Notes: generated from the letters alone by a model not told the origin. 64,000 nt of DNA from Brevibacterium oceani (GCF_013623835.1 NZ_JABKDE010000009.1:124001-188000), one strand, 5' to 3'. Shown: positions 31,879 through 41,557, numbered from the stretch's first letter. Program-made: numbers and translations.

Positions 31879-32805
31879 TTGACCATCTTCAACAATGTCT
31901 CCGAACTCGTCGGCCGCACGCCGCTGGTCCGCATCAACAAGGCCAGTGATCGGTCGGGCGCCGAGATCGTGGCGAAGCTCGAATCCTCGAACCCCGGCAA
32001 CTCTGTCAAGGACCGCATCGGCGTGGCGATGATCGACGCCGCCGAGAAGTCCGGTGAGCTCAAGCCCGGCGGAACCATCGTCGAGGCGACGTCGGGCAAC
32101 ACCGGCATCGCGCTGGCCATGGTCGGCACCTCCCGCGGCTACAAGGTCGTCCTCACGATGCCCGAATCGATGTCGAAGGAGCGCCGCGCTCTGCTGCGCG
32201 CCTTCGGAGCCGAGCTCGTCCTCACCGACAAGGCCGCCGGCATGAAGGGCGCCGTGGCGAAGGCCGAAGAGGTCGCCGCCGAAGGTGCCGTGCTCGTCCG
32301 TCAGTTCGAGAACAAGGCCAATGCAGAGATCCACAAGGCCACCACCGGCCCTGAGATCCTCGCCGACACCGATAACAAGGTCGACATCTTCGTCTCCGGC
32401 ATCGGCACCGGCGGCACCATCTCCGGTGCCGGCGCCGCTCTGCGAGAGGCGCTGCCCGAGGTCAAGATCGTCGCCGTCGAACCCTCCGCCTCGCCGCTGC
32501 TGACCGAAGGCACCGCCGGACCGCACGCCATCCAGGGTCTCGGTGCGAACTTCGTGCCGGGCATCCTCAACACCGAGATCTACGACGAGGTCGTCGACAT
32601 CGACAACGAGGCCGCCATCGAACGGGCACGCGAGGTCGCCAAGGAAGAGGGACTGCTCGTCGGAATCTCCTCGGGTGCCGCCCTCGTCGCCGCCGAGCAG
32701 GTCGCCTCGCGTCCCGAGAACGCCGGCAAGCGCATCGTCGTCATCCTCCCCGACTTCGGTGAGCGCTACCTGTCGACCCCGCTGTTCTCCGAATACCTCG
32801 ACTGA
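31879..32805 (+). CDS. cysK: Cysteine synthase A (O-acetylserine sulfhydrylase)
   Basis: A 308-residue PLP enzyme that makes L-cysteine from O-acetylserine and sulfide. The cofactor lysine is in [13 protein letters not shown], the substrate loop is [13 protein letters not shown] and the phosphate-binding loop is [13 protein letters not shown]; the C-terminal [11 protein letters not shown] is also typical. Translation starts at a rare TTG (31879), supported by GAAAGGA six bases upstream and by the family N-terminus ([16 protein letters not shown]). It precedes cysE, its natural partner, but a strong terminator separates them, so cysE may have its own promoter. Confidence 0.95.
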   Translation: MTIFNNVSELVGRTPLVRINKASDRSGAEIVAKLESSNPGNSVKDRIGVAMIDAAEKSGELKPGGTIVEATSGNTGIALAMVGTSRGYKVVLTMPESMSKERRALLRAFGAELVLTDKAAGMKGAVAKAEEVAAEGAVLVRQFENKANAEIHKATTGPEILADTDNKVDIFVSGIGTGGTISGAGAALREALPEVKIVAVEPSASPLLTEGTAGPHAIQGLGANFVPGILNTEIYDEVVDIDNEAAIERAREVAKEEGLLVGISSGAALVAAEQVASRPENAGKRIVVILPDFGERYLSTPLFSEYLD

Positions 32806-32874
32806 TTCGAACGGCTTCAGTCGCTCGGCCTCGTCGGATCTGTCCTGCATCCATCCGGCTGAGCGCCTGACTTC

Positions 32875-32920
32875 GAGGGCGTCAAACTTCGGTTTGGCGC
32901 CCTCGCCGTTTCGGAATTTT
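32875..32920 (+). terminator. Rho-independent terminator after cysK
   Basis: GAGGGCG (32875-32881) and CAAAC pair with GTTTG and CGCCCTC (32898-32904) around a UUCG tetraloop, 13 bp counting one G-U. A run of five T residues follows at about 32915-32920. This is one of the few T-tailed terminators in the window. Confidence 0.88.
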
Positions 32921-33018
32921 TGCCGGCGCAGCGGACTTGAGTCAGATGACCGGCAGCAAGGACAACGGGAACGCTCAGATCGGTGAGCGGAACGACCGAG
33001 AGGAAGAGGGCGGACACA

Positions 33019-33690
33019 ATGAAGGCACTGTGGACGGCGGCCGCTGCGGCTGCGGGAGCGGCGATCTACGGGTTGACCCGACCCGGAGTGCGCGAGAGCC
33101 TGCGCGAGGACCTCGACACCGTGCGTCGGCGCGACCCGGCGGCCACGAGTGACTTCGTCTCACTCGTCTCCTATCCCGGGATGCATGCGATCTGGGCCCA
33201 CCGCGGCCTGCACCGTCTCTGGCAGCACGACGCGGGGAAGGTGCCTGCGCGGCTGATGTCGCAGATGGTGCGCACCCTCACCGGCGTCGAGATCCACCCG
33301 GGAGCGACGATCGGGCGGCGGTTCTTCATCGACCACGCCAACGGCGTCGTCATCGGGGAGACCTCGGAGATCGGCGACGACGTCATGCTCTACCACCAGG
33401 TGACGCTCGGCGGCACGTCGATGGCGCAGACGAAGCGCCACCCGACGATCGGCAACCACGTGCTCGTCGGTGCCGGGGCGAAGATCCTCGGACCCGTCGT
33501 CGTCGGAGACAACTCCGCCGTCGGGGCCAACGCCGTCGTCGTCAAGGACGTGGCAGCCGATTCGAGCGCCGTGGGCATTCCCGCGACCGTGCGATCGAAG
33601 AAGGGCGGCGCCTCCGAGGCAGAGGCCGAGGCTGAATCTTCAGCGACACAGCCGGACTTCGTCCTCGAGGACCCTGCCCTCTGGATCTGA
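33019..33690 (+). CDS. cysE: Serine O-acetyltransferase
   Basis: A 223-residue enzyme that acetylates serine, the first step of cysteine synthesis. A helical N-terminal half with [24 protein letters not shown] is followed by a left-handed beta-helix: [34 protein letters not shown] and [21 protein letters not shown] carry the catalytic His/Asp pattern. The last 30 residues are a charged tail. ATG 33019 sits behind GAGGAAGAGGG. An N-terminal Ala-rich hydrophobic stretch ([16 protein letters not shown]) is unusual and may be a helix rather than a signal. Confidence 0.94.
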   Translation: MKALWTAAAAAAGAAIYGLTRPGVRESLREDLDTVRRRDPAATSDFVSLVSYPGMHAIWAHRGLHRLWQHDAGKVPARLMSQMVRTLTGVEIHPGATIGRRFFIDHANGVVIGETSEIGDDVMLYHQVTLGGTSMAQTKRHPTIGNHVLVGAGAKILGPVVVGDNSAVGANAVVVKDVAADSSAVGIPATVRSKKGGASEAEAEAESSATQPDFVLEDPALWI

Positions 33691-33773
33691 GCTCACGCCC
33701 GCGTCCGGGTTCGGTGTCAGACTTCTCTTCACCAGACGCGGTCACCCCATCGACCATGGAGAACTGACCGCAC

Positions 33774-33801
33774 GCGGCCCTTGCCTTCGGGCAGGGGCCG
33801 C
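33774..33801 (+). terminator. Hairpin after cysE
   Basis: GCGGCCCTTGCC (33774-33785) pairs with GGCAGGGGCCGC (33790-33801) around a UUCG tetraloop, 12 bp with one G-U. It lies about 85 bases beyond the cysE stop with no T-run. The remaining 300 bases before the next gene become AT-rich and hold the flavin operon promoter. Confidence 0.7.
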
Positions 33802-33971
33802 TCTGCGCCCAACGCCTGGGCGAACCATTGCCTGTGCGTCCGGTGTTTGGTCAATCCACCGCGCTGGGGCCCGGGATAACGCAGTGGATCGACCAAAGAA
33901 TCCGAAGAATGACCCTCCACTCCATGCCGGGGAATACTTTCGCAACCGCTTCTGTTAAGCTTTCAACTAGT

Positions 33972-33989
33972 TACTTCAAAACTGAAGTA
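33972..33989. promoter_or_regulatory. Palindromic operator candidate for the flavin operon
   Basis: TACTTCAAAACTGAAGTA is a perfect 7-4-7 inverted repeat in an AT-rich stretch 111 bases before the LLM oxidoreductase start. Its size and AT-rich arms suit a MarR-type repressor, and the operon ends in a marR-like gene. Binding here would make the operon self-regulated. Confidence 0.55.
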
Positions 33990-34100
33990 TTGGTTTCTCG
34001 CGGGGCCCGCGAGGTCGACAGTGGAACCGCCGGATCGATGGCGGTACCCGCTAGGTCGTCAGCGATCGGGCCTCGTCGGCAGCGAACAGAAGGAGCAGTC

Positions 34101-35279
34101 ATGGAATTCGGAATCTTCACCATCGGGGATGTCACCTCCGACCCGACCGACGGCACCACGGTCTCAGAGCACCAACGGATCAAGAACACCGTCGAGATCG
34201 CGAAGAAGGTCGAAGAGGTCGGCCTCGACGTCTTCGCGACCGGTCAGCACCACAACCCGCCGTTCGTCGCGCCCGCGAACCCGCCGGTGCTGCTCGCGAA
34301 CATCGCGGCTCAGACGCAGCGTCTGCAACTGTCCACCGCGACCACGCTCATCACCACCACCGATCCCGTGCGCATCGCCGAGGATTACTCCTATGCCCAG
34401 CACCTCTCCGACGGTCGCATCAGCCTGATCATGGGCCGCGGCAACACCGGCCCGGTCTACCCGTGGTTCGGCAAAGACATCCGCGCCGGCGTGCCGCTGG
34501 CGGTCGAGAACTACAACCTGCTCTACCGGCTGTGGCGGGAGAAGAACCTCGACTGGGAGGGCAAGTTCCGCACTCCTCTCAACGGGTTCACGGTCACTCC
34601 GACCCCGCTCGACGAGGTTCCGCCCTTCGTCTGGCACGGGTCTATCCGCAGCCCCGAGATCGCCGAGCAAGCCGCCTACTACGGTGACGGATTCTTCCAC
34701 AACAACATCTTCTGGCCGACCTCCCACACCGCGCGGATGGTCCAGCTCTACCGTCAGCGCTATGAGTACTACGGCCACGGTAAGGCCAGCCAGGCGATCG
34801 TCGGCCTCGGCGGTCAGGTGTTCATGCGCAAGAACTCGCAGGACGCCGTGCGTGAGTTCCGCCCGTACTTCGACAACGCCCCGGTCTACGGTCACGGACC
34901 CAGCCTCGAGGACTTCTCCACGCAGACCCCGCTGACCGTCGGCTCGCCCCAGCAGGTCATCGAACGGACTCTGAGCTTCCGCGACTGGGCCGGGGACTAC
35001 CAGCGTCAGCTCTTCCTCATCGACCACGCTGGACTGCCGCAGAAGACCGTGCTCGAACAGCTCGACCTCCTCGGCGAAGAGGTCATCCCCGTCCTCCGCG
35101 AGGAGTTCGCGAAAGGCCGCCCCGCCGACGTCCCCGACGCACCGACCCACGAATCGCTCGTCATCCGCCACCGCGAGGGCCGCGATCCGATCCCCGGCGG
35201 CGGCGAAGGTTCGCGTGCCTTCGAGGACCGTCAGGCACGCGCCTCCGAAGCGGCGAAGGAAGGGGCCGAACAGTCATGA
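34101..35279 (+). CDS. LLM class flavin-dependent oxidoreductase (luciferase-like)
   Basis: A 392-residue TIM-barrel enzyme of the bacterial luciferase-like superfamily. The start MEFGIFTIGDV is typical, followed by EEVGLDVFATGQHHNPPF, the TATTLITTTDPVRIAEDY strand-helix, ISLIMGRGNTGPVYPWFG and FHNNIFWP. It likely uses reduced FMN and oxygen to oxidise an unknown substrate. The reduced flavin would come from the reductase encoded next, whose start overlaps by four bases. AAGGAGCAGTC precedes ATG 34101. The C-terminal 40 residues are charged and Glu/Arg-rich. Confidence 0.9.
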   Translation: MEFGIFTIGDVTSDPTDGTTVSEHQRIKNTVEIAKKVEEVGLDVFATGQHHNPPFVAPANPPVLLANIAAQTQRLQLSTATTLITTTDPVRIAEDYSYAQHLSDGRISLIMGRGNTGPVYPWFGKDIRAGVPLAVENYNLLYRLWREKNLDWEGKFRTPLNGFTVTPTPLDEVPPFVWHGSIRSPEIAEQAAYYGDGFFHNNIFWPTSHTARMVQLYRQRYEYYGHGKASQAIVGLGGQVFMRKNSQDAVREFRPYFDNAPVYGHGPSLEDFSTQTPLTVGSPQQVIERTLSFRDWAGDYQRQLFLIDHAGLPQKTVLEQLDLLGEEVIPVLREEFAKGRPADVPDAPTHESLVIRHREGRDPIPGGGEGSRAFEDRQARASEAAKEGAEQS

Positions 35280-36019
35280 GCACCACAACCATGACCATCG
35301 TGGCCGTGACCACCTCGCTGAGCGAGGACTCGACCACACTCAAACTCACCGACCGGATCCTCGCATCGGCCACCTCGGCGGGGGAGTCCGTGGGTATCGA
35401 GGTCAACACGGAAGTCATCAACATCCGCGACCTCGCCACGGCGCTGTCGGACATGACCCTGACAGGGTTCCGCTCGGAAGCACTCGAGGCCGCGTTCGCC
35501 GCCGTCGTCGAGGCGGATGCCGTCGTCTCCGTCGCGCCCGTGTATAAGGTCGCCCCGGTCGGGCTGCACACCCTGTTCTGGCAGCTCATCGATGAGAAGG
35601 CGTTGGCGCGCACGCCGGTGCTCATCGCCTCGACCGGCGGCACGCCACGGCATTCCCTGGCTGGGGAGTCCGTGCTGCGGCCGATGCTGGCCTATCTCAA
35701 AGGCGTCGTCGTGCCGACCACGGTCTTCGCTGCCACCGATGACTGGGGTTCGAGTGAGGGCGGCCGGGCGCTGAGCGCCCGCATCCGCCAGGCCGCCGAG
35801 GAGGTCGTGTCCTTGACAGCGACCCTGATCGGGGCCGGCAAAGGTGACCTCGCCGAGGTGGCCGATCCCGAAACCTCCGATGCGCAGTTCGCCTCCGGCG
35901 AGGGAGCGGGGCGGGCTCGGGGAGCGGGCCAGGACGGGCGAGTCGGTCGCGGCGGTGGAATCGTCGATGAGTTCGATCCCGCGAACGTCACCCCATTCGC
36001 GCAGCTGCTCGAGGGCTGA
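35276..36019 (+). CDS. NADPH-dependent FMN reductase (CE1759-like)
   Basis: A 247-residue flavodoxin-like protein: TIVAVTTSLSEDSTTLKLTDRI gives the FMN phosphate loop, and VVSVAPVYKVAPVGLHTLFWQL and PVLIASTGGTPRHSLAGE are typical of the CE1759 family of FMN reductases. It would supply reduced FMN to the LLM enzyme. A Gly/Arg-rich low-complexity stretch occurs near residues 205-225. Its ATG overlaps the upstream stop, and the marR-like gene follows one base after its stop. Confidence 0.9.
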   Translation: MSTTTMTIVAVTTSLSEDSTTLKLTDRILASATSAGESVGIEVNTEVINIRDLATALSDMTLTGFRSEALEAAFAAVVEADAVVSVAPVYKVAPVGLHTLFWQLIDEKALARTPVLIASTGGTPRHSLAGESVLRPMLAYLKGVVVPTTVFAATDDWGSSEGGRALSARIRQAAEEVVSLTATLIGAGKGDLAEVADPETSDAQFASGEGAGRARGAGQDGRVGRGGGIVDEFDPANVTPFAQLLEG

Positions 36020-36020
36020 G

Positions 36021-36485
36021 ATGACCGAGATCAGATTCGGCCGAGACCGGGAGACGCTCGCGCTGAATGCCTGGCGGACCTACTTCGAGACTTCGCAGAA
36101 GGTCCGCCAGGCGCTCGAGGTCCAGCTCAAGGACGATGCGGGGCTCACGGTCAGCGACTACAACACGCTGCTCCTGCTCTGGGAGGCCCCGGACCGGACC
36201 CTGACGATGAGCGCGTTGGCCAAGAAGCTCGTCTTCTCACCGTCGCGGCTGAATTATCGGATCAAGGTCCTCGAGGATTCGGGTCTGGTGACGAAGACGC
36301 CGTGCCCCGAGGACGGTCGGGCCCACAACGTGGCACTGACCGAGGCCGGGGCGCGAGCGTTCCTCTCCGCCGGTGCACAGCACAAGGCATATGTCGACGA
36401 GATCTTCTTCGACCATGTCAGCGATGAGGAGCTCGAGGTCCTCGAATCCGTGTTCACGAGGATCGGCGGCGCACTGCCGGAGTGA
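36021..36485 (+). CDS. MarR family transcriptional regulator
   Basis: A 154-residue winged-helix regulator: LTVSDYNTLLLLWEAPDRTLTMSALAKKLVFSPSRLNYRIKVLEDSGLV carries the helix-turn-helix, and TPCPEDGRAHNVALTEAG is the wing with its conserved Asp-Gly-Arg. One cysteine (TPCPEDGR) precedes the wing. As third gene of the flavin operon it probably controls it through the palindrome at 33972-33989. Confidence 0.92.
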   Translation: MTEIRFGRDRETLALNAWRTYFETSQKVRQALEVQLKDDAGLTVSDYNTLLLLWEAPDRTLTMSALAKKLVFSPSRLNYRIKVLEDSGLVTKTPCPEDGRAHNVALTEAGARAFLSAGAQHKAYVDEIFFDHVSDEELEVLESVFTRIGGALPE

Positions 36486-36603
36486 GGCAGGCGTGCGATC
36501 GCGCGGCCCGACCTGGGGGTACGGTTCGACGTTCCGCCTGCGCCCGCATCTCATTGTGACGAGAGTCTCGGCGACACCGGGGACAGCGTGCCACAATGAG
36601 GGC

Positions 36604-37548
36604 ATGTCCCTCACCACCATCGCCTTCCCGACCACCGAACTCCGCAATCAGGTGATCGCACGGATCCCGGCCCACCAGCGAGCGAACGTCGACCTCGTCG
36701 TGTTCTCCGACGCAGAACGATCGGCCAAGCTCAGCCGCGATGACGTCGACGTCGTGGTCCTGCCCTACCTCGATTCGGGGCCGACCATCGAAATGCTCGA
36801 CGAGCTGCCGAATCTCTGTCTCGTCGTCACCCAGACCACCGGCTATGATCCCGTCGCCCACCTGCCCGAACGCGGCATCCAGGTCGCGACTGCCTCGGGA
36901 GTGCACACGGGAGGCACCGCCGAACTCGCGCTGGCGCTGACCCTGGCCAGTCTGCGCGGCATCGACGACGCGGTGCGATCGCAGGTGTCGCGGAACTGGG
37001 CGCATCAGCGTTACCGCTCCCTGCAGGACCGACGTGTGATGGTCATCGGCGTCGGTGAGATCGGCGCGGCCATCGCCGACCGCTTCGATCCGTTCGAGAT
37101 CCAGCTCACCCGTGTGGCCTCGAGTGCCCGCGAGGACGAGCGCGGACAGGTCCACGGTGTCGACGAACTCCCGAGCCTGCTTCCCCACACCGAGGTGGTC
37201 GTGCTCATCACCCCGCTCAACGACGGCACGCACCACCTCGTCGATGCCGACTTCCTCAGCCGGCTGCCGGACAATGCTCTCATCGTCAACGTCGCCCGGG
37301 GCAAGGTCGTCGACACGGATGCGCTCGTGGCGGAGCTGTCGACCGGGCGACTCCACGCAGCGCTCGACGTCACCGACCCCGAACCGCTGCCGGAGAACCA
37401 TCCGCTGTGGGGGACTCCGAACACGCTCATCACCCCGCATGTCGGCGGTGACACCTCGGCGTTCGAGCCCCGGGTCGTGAAGATCCTCGCCGAACAGGTC
37501 CGCCGCATCAACGACGGAGAGCGACCGGTCAACCTCATCAGCGTGTGA
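36604..37548 (+). CDS. D-isomer-specific 2-hydroxyacid dehydrogenase
   Basis: A 314-residue NAD(P)-dependent enzyme. The nucleotide-binding loop is VIGVGEIGAAIADRF; the catalytic Arg is in VNVARGKVVDTDALV, the Glu in VTDPEPLPENHPLW and the His in ITPHVGGD. The exact substrate (glyoxylate, hydroxypyruvate or another 2-oxo acid) cannot be read from sequence. The same family occurs again at 43385-44326 with only moderate resemblance. It lies alone 118 bases after the marR-like gene. Confidence 0.88.
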   Translation: MSLTTIAFPTTELRNQVIARIPAHQRANVDLVVFSDAERSAKLSRDDVDVVVLPYLDSGPTIEMLDELPNLCLVVTQTTGYDPVAHLPERGIQVATASGVHTGGTAELALALTLASLRGIDDAVRSQVSRNWAHQRYRSLQDRRVMVIGVGEIGAAIADRFDPFEIQLTRVASSAREDERGQVHGVDELPSLLPHTEVVVLITPLNDGTHHLVDADFLSRLPDNALIVNVARGKVVDTDALVAELSTGRLHAALDVTDPEPLPENHPLWGTPNTLITPHVGGDTSAFEPRVVKILAEQVRRINDGERPVNLISV

Positions 37549-37670
37549 GTGCCCGGGAGCAATGAGCCGGACGGACGGCCGGTGAGCCAGACGGACAGTC
37601 GATGAACCGGGAAGAATAGGTCACGTCCATCTGACCTAAGCGAGCCCGGATCACCGCCTCTGACCTCGGT

Positions 37671-37708
37671 TCTCGCATGGTGCCCAGGAGGGGTTCCATC
37701 ATGCGAGA
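37671..37708 (+). other. Hairpin in the ilvD leader
   Basis: TCTCGCATGGTG (37671-37682) pairs with CATCATGCGAGA (37697-37708), 12 bp with one mismatch, around a 14-base loop that contains AGGAGGGG. It lies 41 bases before the ilvD ATG. There is no T-run and no leader peptide rich in Leu, Val or Ile codons, so it is not an attenuator of the ilvB kind. Confidence 0.45.
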
Positions 37709-37749
37709 GTCGGGCGTGCGAATGCTGAAATCGGGCGTAGCATGCCCGC

Positions 37750-39462
37750 ATGAGCATCGATACAGACACCTCCACTCCCGACATCAAACCCCGCTCCCGC
37801 GACGTCACCGACGGACTTGAGGCCACTGCTGCCCGCGGCATGCTGCGCGCGGTCGGCATGGGCGACGATGACTGGGTGAAGCCCCAGATCGCGATCGCCA
37901 CCTCGTGGAACGAGATCACCCCCTGCAACATGTCCCTTCAGCGCCTCGGTCAGGCCTCCAAAGAGGGTGTCCACGAGGCCGGCGGCTTCCCACTGGAATT
38001 CGGCACCATCTCCGTCTCCGACGGCATCTCGATGGGACATGAGGGCATGCACTACTCGCTGGTCTCCCGCGAGGTCATCACCGACTCAGTGGAGACCGTG
38101 ATGAGCGCCGAACGCCTCGACGGTTCGGTCCTCATGGCCGGCTGCGACAAGTCGATTCCAGGAATGCTCATGGCCTCGGCTCGCCTGGGTCTGTCCAGCG
38201 TCTTCCTGTACAACGGTTCGATCATGCCCGGAACCGCGAAGATGGAGGACGGCTCGGAGAAGGAAGTCACCCTCATCGATGCCTTCGAGGCCGTCGGCGC
38301 CTGCCGTGCCGGCACCATGTCCCAGAAGGACGTCGACGCCATCGAGCGCGCCGTCTGCCCCGGTGAGGGCGCCTGCGGCGGCATGTACACGGCGAACACC
38401 ATGGCCTCTGCCGCCGAGGCCATGGGTATGTCCCTGCCCGGTTCGGCCGCCCCGCCGGCCATCCACCGCAACCGCACGATGTTCGCTCGCAAGTCCGGCG
38501 AGGCCGTGGTCAACCTGCTGCGGCAGGGCATCACGACGAAGGACATCATCACCCGCGAATCGCTGCACAATGCGATCGCCGTGGTCATGGCCTTCGGCGG
38601 ATCGACCAACGCGGTGCTCCACCTGCTCGCGATCGCCCACGAAGCCGGCGTGGAGCTGCAGCTTGATGACTTCAACCGCATCGGTGACAAGGTTCCGCAC
38701 CTGGGCAACGTCAAGCCCTTCGGTCAGTACGTGATGAACGATGTCTTCAAGATCGGCGGCGTTCCCGTGATCATGAAGGCTCTGCTCGATAACGGACTGC
38801 TCAATGGAGACTGCCTGACGGTGACCGGCAAGACGGTGGCCGAGAACCTCGAATCGATCAACCCGCCGGACCCCGATGGAAAGATCCTCCGCGCGCTCAA
38901 CAACCCGATCCACGCCACCGGCGGGCTCACCGTCCTCCAGGGCTCGCTCGCACCCGAGGGTGCCGTGGTGAAGTCGGCCGGCTTCGACGCCGAGGTCTTC
39001 GAGGGCACCGCCCGGGTCTTCAACCAGGAGCAGCCGGCCATGGACGCCGTGCTGAACGGCGAGCTGAAGAAGGGCGACGTCGTCGTCATCCGCTACGAGG
39101 GCCCCAAGGGCGGACCCGGCATGCGTGAGATGCTCGCGATCACCGGTGCCATCAAGGGAGCGGGCATCGGCAAGGACGTCCTGCTGCTCACCGACGGTCG
39201 CTTCTCCGGCGGCTCGACGGGACTGTGCATCGGTCACATCGCCCCCGAGGCCGTCGACGGCGGGCCGATCGCGCTCGTCGAGAACGGGGACAAGATCACC
39301 GTCGACATCGCCGCTCGGTCGATCGAGCTCCACGTCGATGAGGATGTCCTGGCCGAACGTCGCAAGTCGTGGACGATCCCCGAGAACCACCGCCTCAAGG
39401 GCGTGCTGGGCAAGTACGCGAAGCTTGTGCAGTCGGCCTCGAAGGGTGCGGTCTGCTTCTGA
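37750..39462 (+). CDS. ilvD: Dihydroxy-acid dehydratase
   Basis: A 570-residue Fe-S enzyme that dehydrates the dihydroxy acids formed by IlvC, giving the 2-oxo precursors of valine, leucine and isoleucine. Cluster cysteines are in [25 protein letters not shown] and [31 protein letters not shown] and [15 protein letters not shown] are also typical. The length is normal. It is separated from ilvBNC by 14 kb. Its terminator hairpin was duplicated by the adjacent insertion sequence. Confidence 0.96.
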   Translation: MSIDTDTSTPDIKPRSRDVTDGLEATAARGMLRAVGMGDDDWVKPQIAIATSWNEITPCNMSLQRLGQASKEGVHEAGGFPLEFGTISVSDGISMGHEGMHYSLVSREVITDSVETVMSAERLDGSVLMAGCDKSIPGMLMASARLGLSSVFLYNGSIMPGTAKMEDGSEKEVTLIDAFEAVGACRAGTMSQKDVDAIERAVCPGEGACGGMYTANTMASAAEAMGMSLPGSAAPPAIHRNRTMFARKSGEAVVNLLRQGITTKDIITRESLHNAIAVVMAFGGSTNAVLHLLAIAHEAGVELQLDDFNRIGDKVPHLGNVKPFGQYVMNDVFKIGGVPVIMKALLDNGLLNGDCLTVTGKTVAENLESINPPDPDGKILRALNNPIHATGGLTVLQGSLAPEGAVVKSAGFDAEVFEGTARVFNQEQPAMDAVLNGELKKGDVVVIRYEGPKGGPGMREMLAITGAIKGAGIGKDVLLLTDGRFSGGSTGLCIGHIAPEAVDGGPIALVENGDKITVDIAARSIELHVDEDVLAERRKSWTIPENHRLKGVLGKYAKLVQSASKGAVCF

Positions 39463-39483
39463 TCAATCCCCGTTCCACGCTCG

Positions 39484-39615
39484 TGTGAGGTTCCGAAAGC
39501 GGGGCTGAGCGAGCAGAGCAGAACCATCGCCGAGGCGGTGCAGACGAATGGTCTGCACCGCCTCGGCGATGGTGTGCCCGCGTGGTCGTGAGTTCGTGGT
39601 CAGGTGATCTTTCGA
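39484..39615. repeat. Left copy of the 132-bp direct repeat flanking the insertion sequence
   Basis: The 132 bases at 39484-39615 recur without any difference at 41303-41434, immediately on the other side of the insertion sequence. The repeat starts TGTGAGGTTCCG and ends GATCTTTCGA. Long, variable target duplications are a known property of the IS1634 family, so this is read as a target site duplication. It contains the whole ilvD terminator hairpin. Identity of the copies indicates a recent insertion. Confidence 0.92.
39523..39573 (+). terminator. ilvD terminator hairpin, duplicated downstream of the IS
   Basis: A perfect 23-bp stem: 39523-39545 pairs with 39551-39573 around a five-base loop (GAATG). 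The stem contains the motif CGCCGAGGCGG. An identical second copy stands at 41342-41392 as part of the duplicated target, so the IS is bounded by two strong hairpins. Confidence 0.85.
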
Positions 39616-41302
39616 CCTGACTTCCACAACGGTAGTTACCCTCGCGGCGTGAGCGCGTCGCGGATATAGGCGGCATCGTCACTGACAGGATCAGCAGCAG
39701 CGACGGTATGCCCGGCGATCGTGACTGTCGTCTCGATGATGGGCCTCAGCGTGGTGATGATCCTTTTCTTCGACCAGCCAGTCACAGCGTAGAGGTAACG
39801 CTCTACAGCCAACGCGGTAAACACGATCGTCAGATGCGCTTCGATCGCGTCCCTGGTGCGGTGGAAGATCGGGCGGGCCCTCAGGTCGGTCTTCGACATG
39901 CGAAACGACTGCTCGACATGCCAGAGCTCATGGTAATTCCCGATCACCTCGGCCGCGGCCATTGTGGCAGCGGGCAGATTCGTGAGATATCCCTTCCAAC
40001 CAGCCAAGCTCATGGCCCGATCGTAGGCGTCCTCGTCAAAGGACTTCTTCGCGTCCTTGACGCGCACGAACCGAGTCTTCCGCGCCGGTTTGTCCCCATC
40101 GATGATCGCTACGGCCTTGTTGCGCTGCTGGGTCAGCGTCTGCCGGTCCCTGACGGCTCGTTTACGTCGAAACTGCCACACCGCCCGCCACGCGTCCGGA
40201 TGCGACTCATCCGCCCATATGGGTTCGGCCCTCGTATTGACCCGCTCAGGATCCAGGCATTTTGCCCCGCGCGGAGTGATCGTATCGACGATTCGCCCGT
40301 CGTCGGTGGCCGTGCCTTCCCAATGGAAGTACGTGGCCAGGTCGCCTGGTGCTCGGGTCAGACGCGAACCGACGATGAACCGCAGACCAGCATCGTCGAG
40401 ATCTTTTAGGTTCTTCGCCGAAAGCATTCCGGCGTCGGCGGCGATGACCATATCGGCGATCCCATGTCGGTCTTGGAACTGCTTCACGATCGGAATGATC
40501 GTGTGCGTCTCGGCTTTGTTGCCTTCGTAGCAGCCGATCTCTAACGGGAAGCCGTGGCGGTCGACGAGGAGCCCGACGACGATCTGCGGGTCGACTCGGC
40601 GCTCTTTGGAGTACCCGACTTTGCGGAGGTCGTCTTCCTTCTCTGCCTCGAAATATAATGTCGTGACGTCGTAGAGACACAGTGTCACACCGCCGGTTGA
40701 CTCCGCGTACCTATAGCACTTCTCAGCGATTTGGTCGCGGTACTTCCTTCCGCGGGCACGGCCGACTGCGTTGAGTAGCGTGTTGCAGTGCGGCGGGTTC
40801 GCGCCGATCTCGTTGAGGACGCGGACGCTGTCGCGTTTCGACGTTGGCTCGACGAGACGCGCCAACACGAGTTGGAAGAACACGTCGTCATCAACGATGT
40901 CGAAACCGAGCCGCCGATAGGCCGTGTCGATGGTATCGATGAGCAGGCCAGAGCGCTTGGCGCCCAAAACCGCGGTGTGACCAACCGCTGCGGAGTCGAC
41001 AGCATCGAAGTCCAGAACGCCTTGGCCGGGGTTGAGGAACTCGCGTGCTTCTTCCATCTTCACGGCCAGTTCTGCATCAGTTCGGGCCGAACCGATGTGC
41101 TTGACGATTTTGTACTGTCCGCCCGACTTGTCCACGATCTGCACAAGCGTGACTCCAGGCCTTCCAGGCACACGACGGACGAACGGGCTCATATCCTCAT
41201 TCTAGGCGTCCTTGTAGTTACCCACGAGAGGTCAGTGCAGCCTACTGACCAGCGCAAACAGTTCGCGAAACAAGGAAATCACCCGAAATTGTGGAAGTCA
41301 GG
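39616..41302 (-). mobile_element. IS1634-like insertion sequence, 1687 bp
   Basis: A perfect 14-bp terminal inverted repeat marks both ends: CCTGACTTCCACAA at 39616-39629 and its complement at 41289-41302. A single transposase gene fills it on the minus strand. GTAGTTACCC also appears near both ends in the same orientation. The 132-bp perfect direct repeat outside the ends fits the long target duplications of the IS1634 family. The element appears complete and potentially active. Confidence 0.92.
39636..41192 (-). CDS. IS1634 family transposase
   Basis: A 518-residue DDE transposase related to the IS4/IS1634 group. The probable catalytic aspartates lie in CLYDVTTLYFE and VIAADAGMLSAKN, and the glutamate in the Y-R-E-K type signature YHELWHVEQSFRMSK. 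The N-terminal FVRRVPGRPG and YKIVKHIGSARTDAEL segments are typical of the family. No frameshift or internal stop is seen, so the enzyme should be functional. ATG 41192 has a GAGGAT sequence upstream. Confidence 0.93.
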   Translation of the reverse strand: MSPFVRRVPGRPGVTLVQIVDKSGGQYKIVKHIGSARTDAELAVKMEEAREFLNPGQGVLDFDAVDSAAVGHTAVLGAKRSGLLIDTIDTAYRRLGFDIVDDDVFFQLVLARLVEPTSKRDSVRVLNEIGANPPHCNTLLNAVGRARGRKYRDQIAEKCYRYAESTGGVTLCLYDVTTLYFEAEKEDDLRKVGYSKERRVDPQIVVGLLVDRHGFPLEIGCYEGNKAETHTIIPIVKQFQDRHGIADMVIAADAGMLSAKNLKDLDDAGLRFIVGSRLTRAPGDLATYFHWEGTATDDGRIVDTITPRGAKCLDPERVNTRAEPIWADESHPDAWRAVWQFRRKRAVRDRQTLTQQRNKAVAIIDGDKPARKTRFVRVKDAKKSFDEDAYDRAMSLAGWKGYLTNLPAATMAAAEVIGNYHELWHVEQSFRMSKTDLRARPIFHRTRDAIEAHLTIVFTALAVERYLYAVTGWSKKRIITTLRPIIETTVTIAGHTVAAADPVSDDAAYIRDALTPRG

Positions 41303-41434
41303 TGTGAGGTTCCGAAAGCGGGGCTGAGCGAGCAGAGCAGAACCATCGCCGAGGCGGTGCAGACGAATGGTCTGCACCGCCTCGGCGATGGTGTGCCCGC
41401 GTGGTCGTGAGTTCGTGGTCAGGTGATCTTTCGA
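41303..41434. repeat. Right copy of the 132-bp direct repeat
   Basis: Identical over 132 bp to 39484-39615 and directly adjacent to the right end of the insertion sequence. After it the sequence (CGGGCGCGG...) continues into the peptide-transporter remnant, which gives the original right-hand neighbour of the target. Confidence 0.92.
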
Positions 41435-41557
41435 CGGGCGCGGATCCTTCTGAGAGACCGTCGGACGGCACTGCAGTTACCGGAAAGTTACATCGGCGTG
41501 TCGCCCGAGATCATGCGGATTTCTCCTTGCCGACAACGTGAATACTGCAAGGGAAGT

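Noticed and set aside
37671..37708. Attenuator before ilvD
   Set aside because: There is a hairpin but no T-run and no nearby leader peptide with branched-chain codons.
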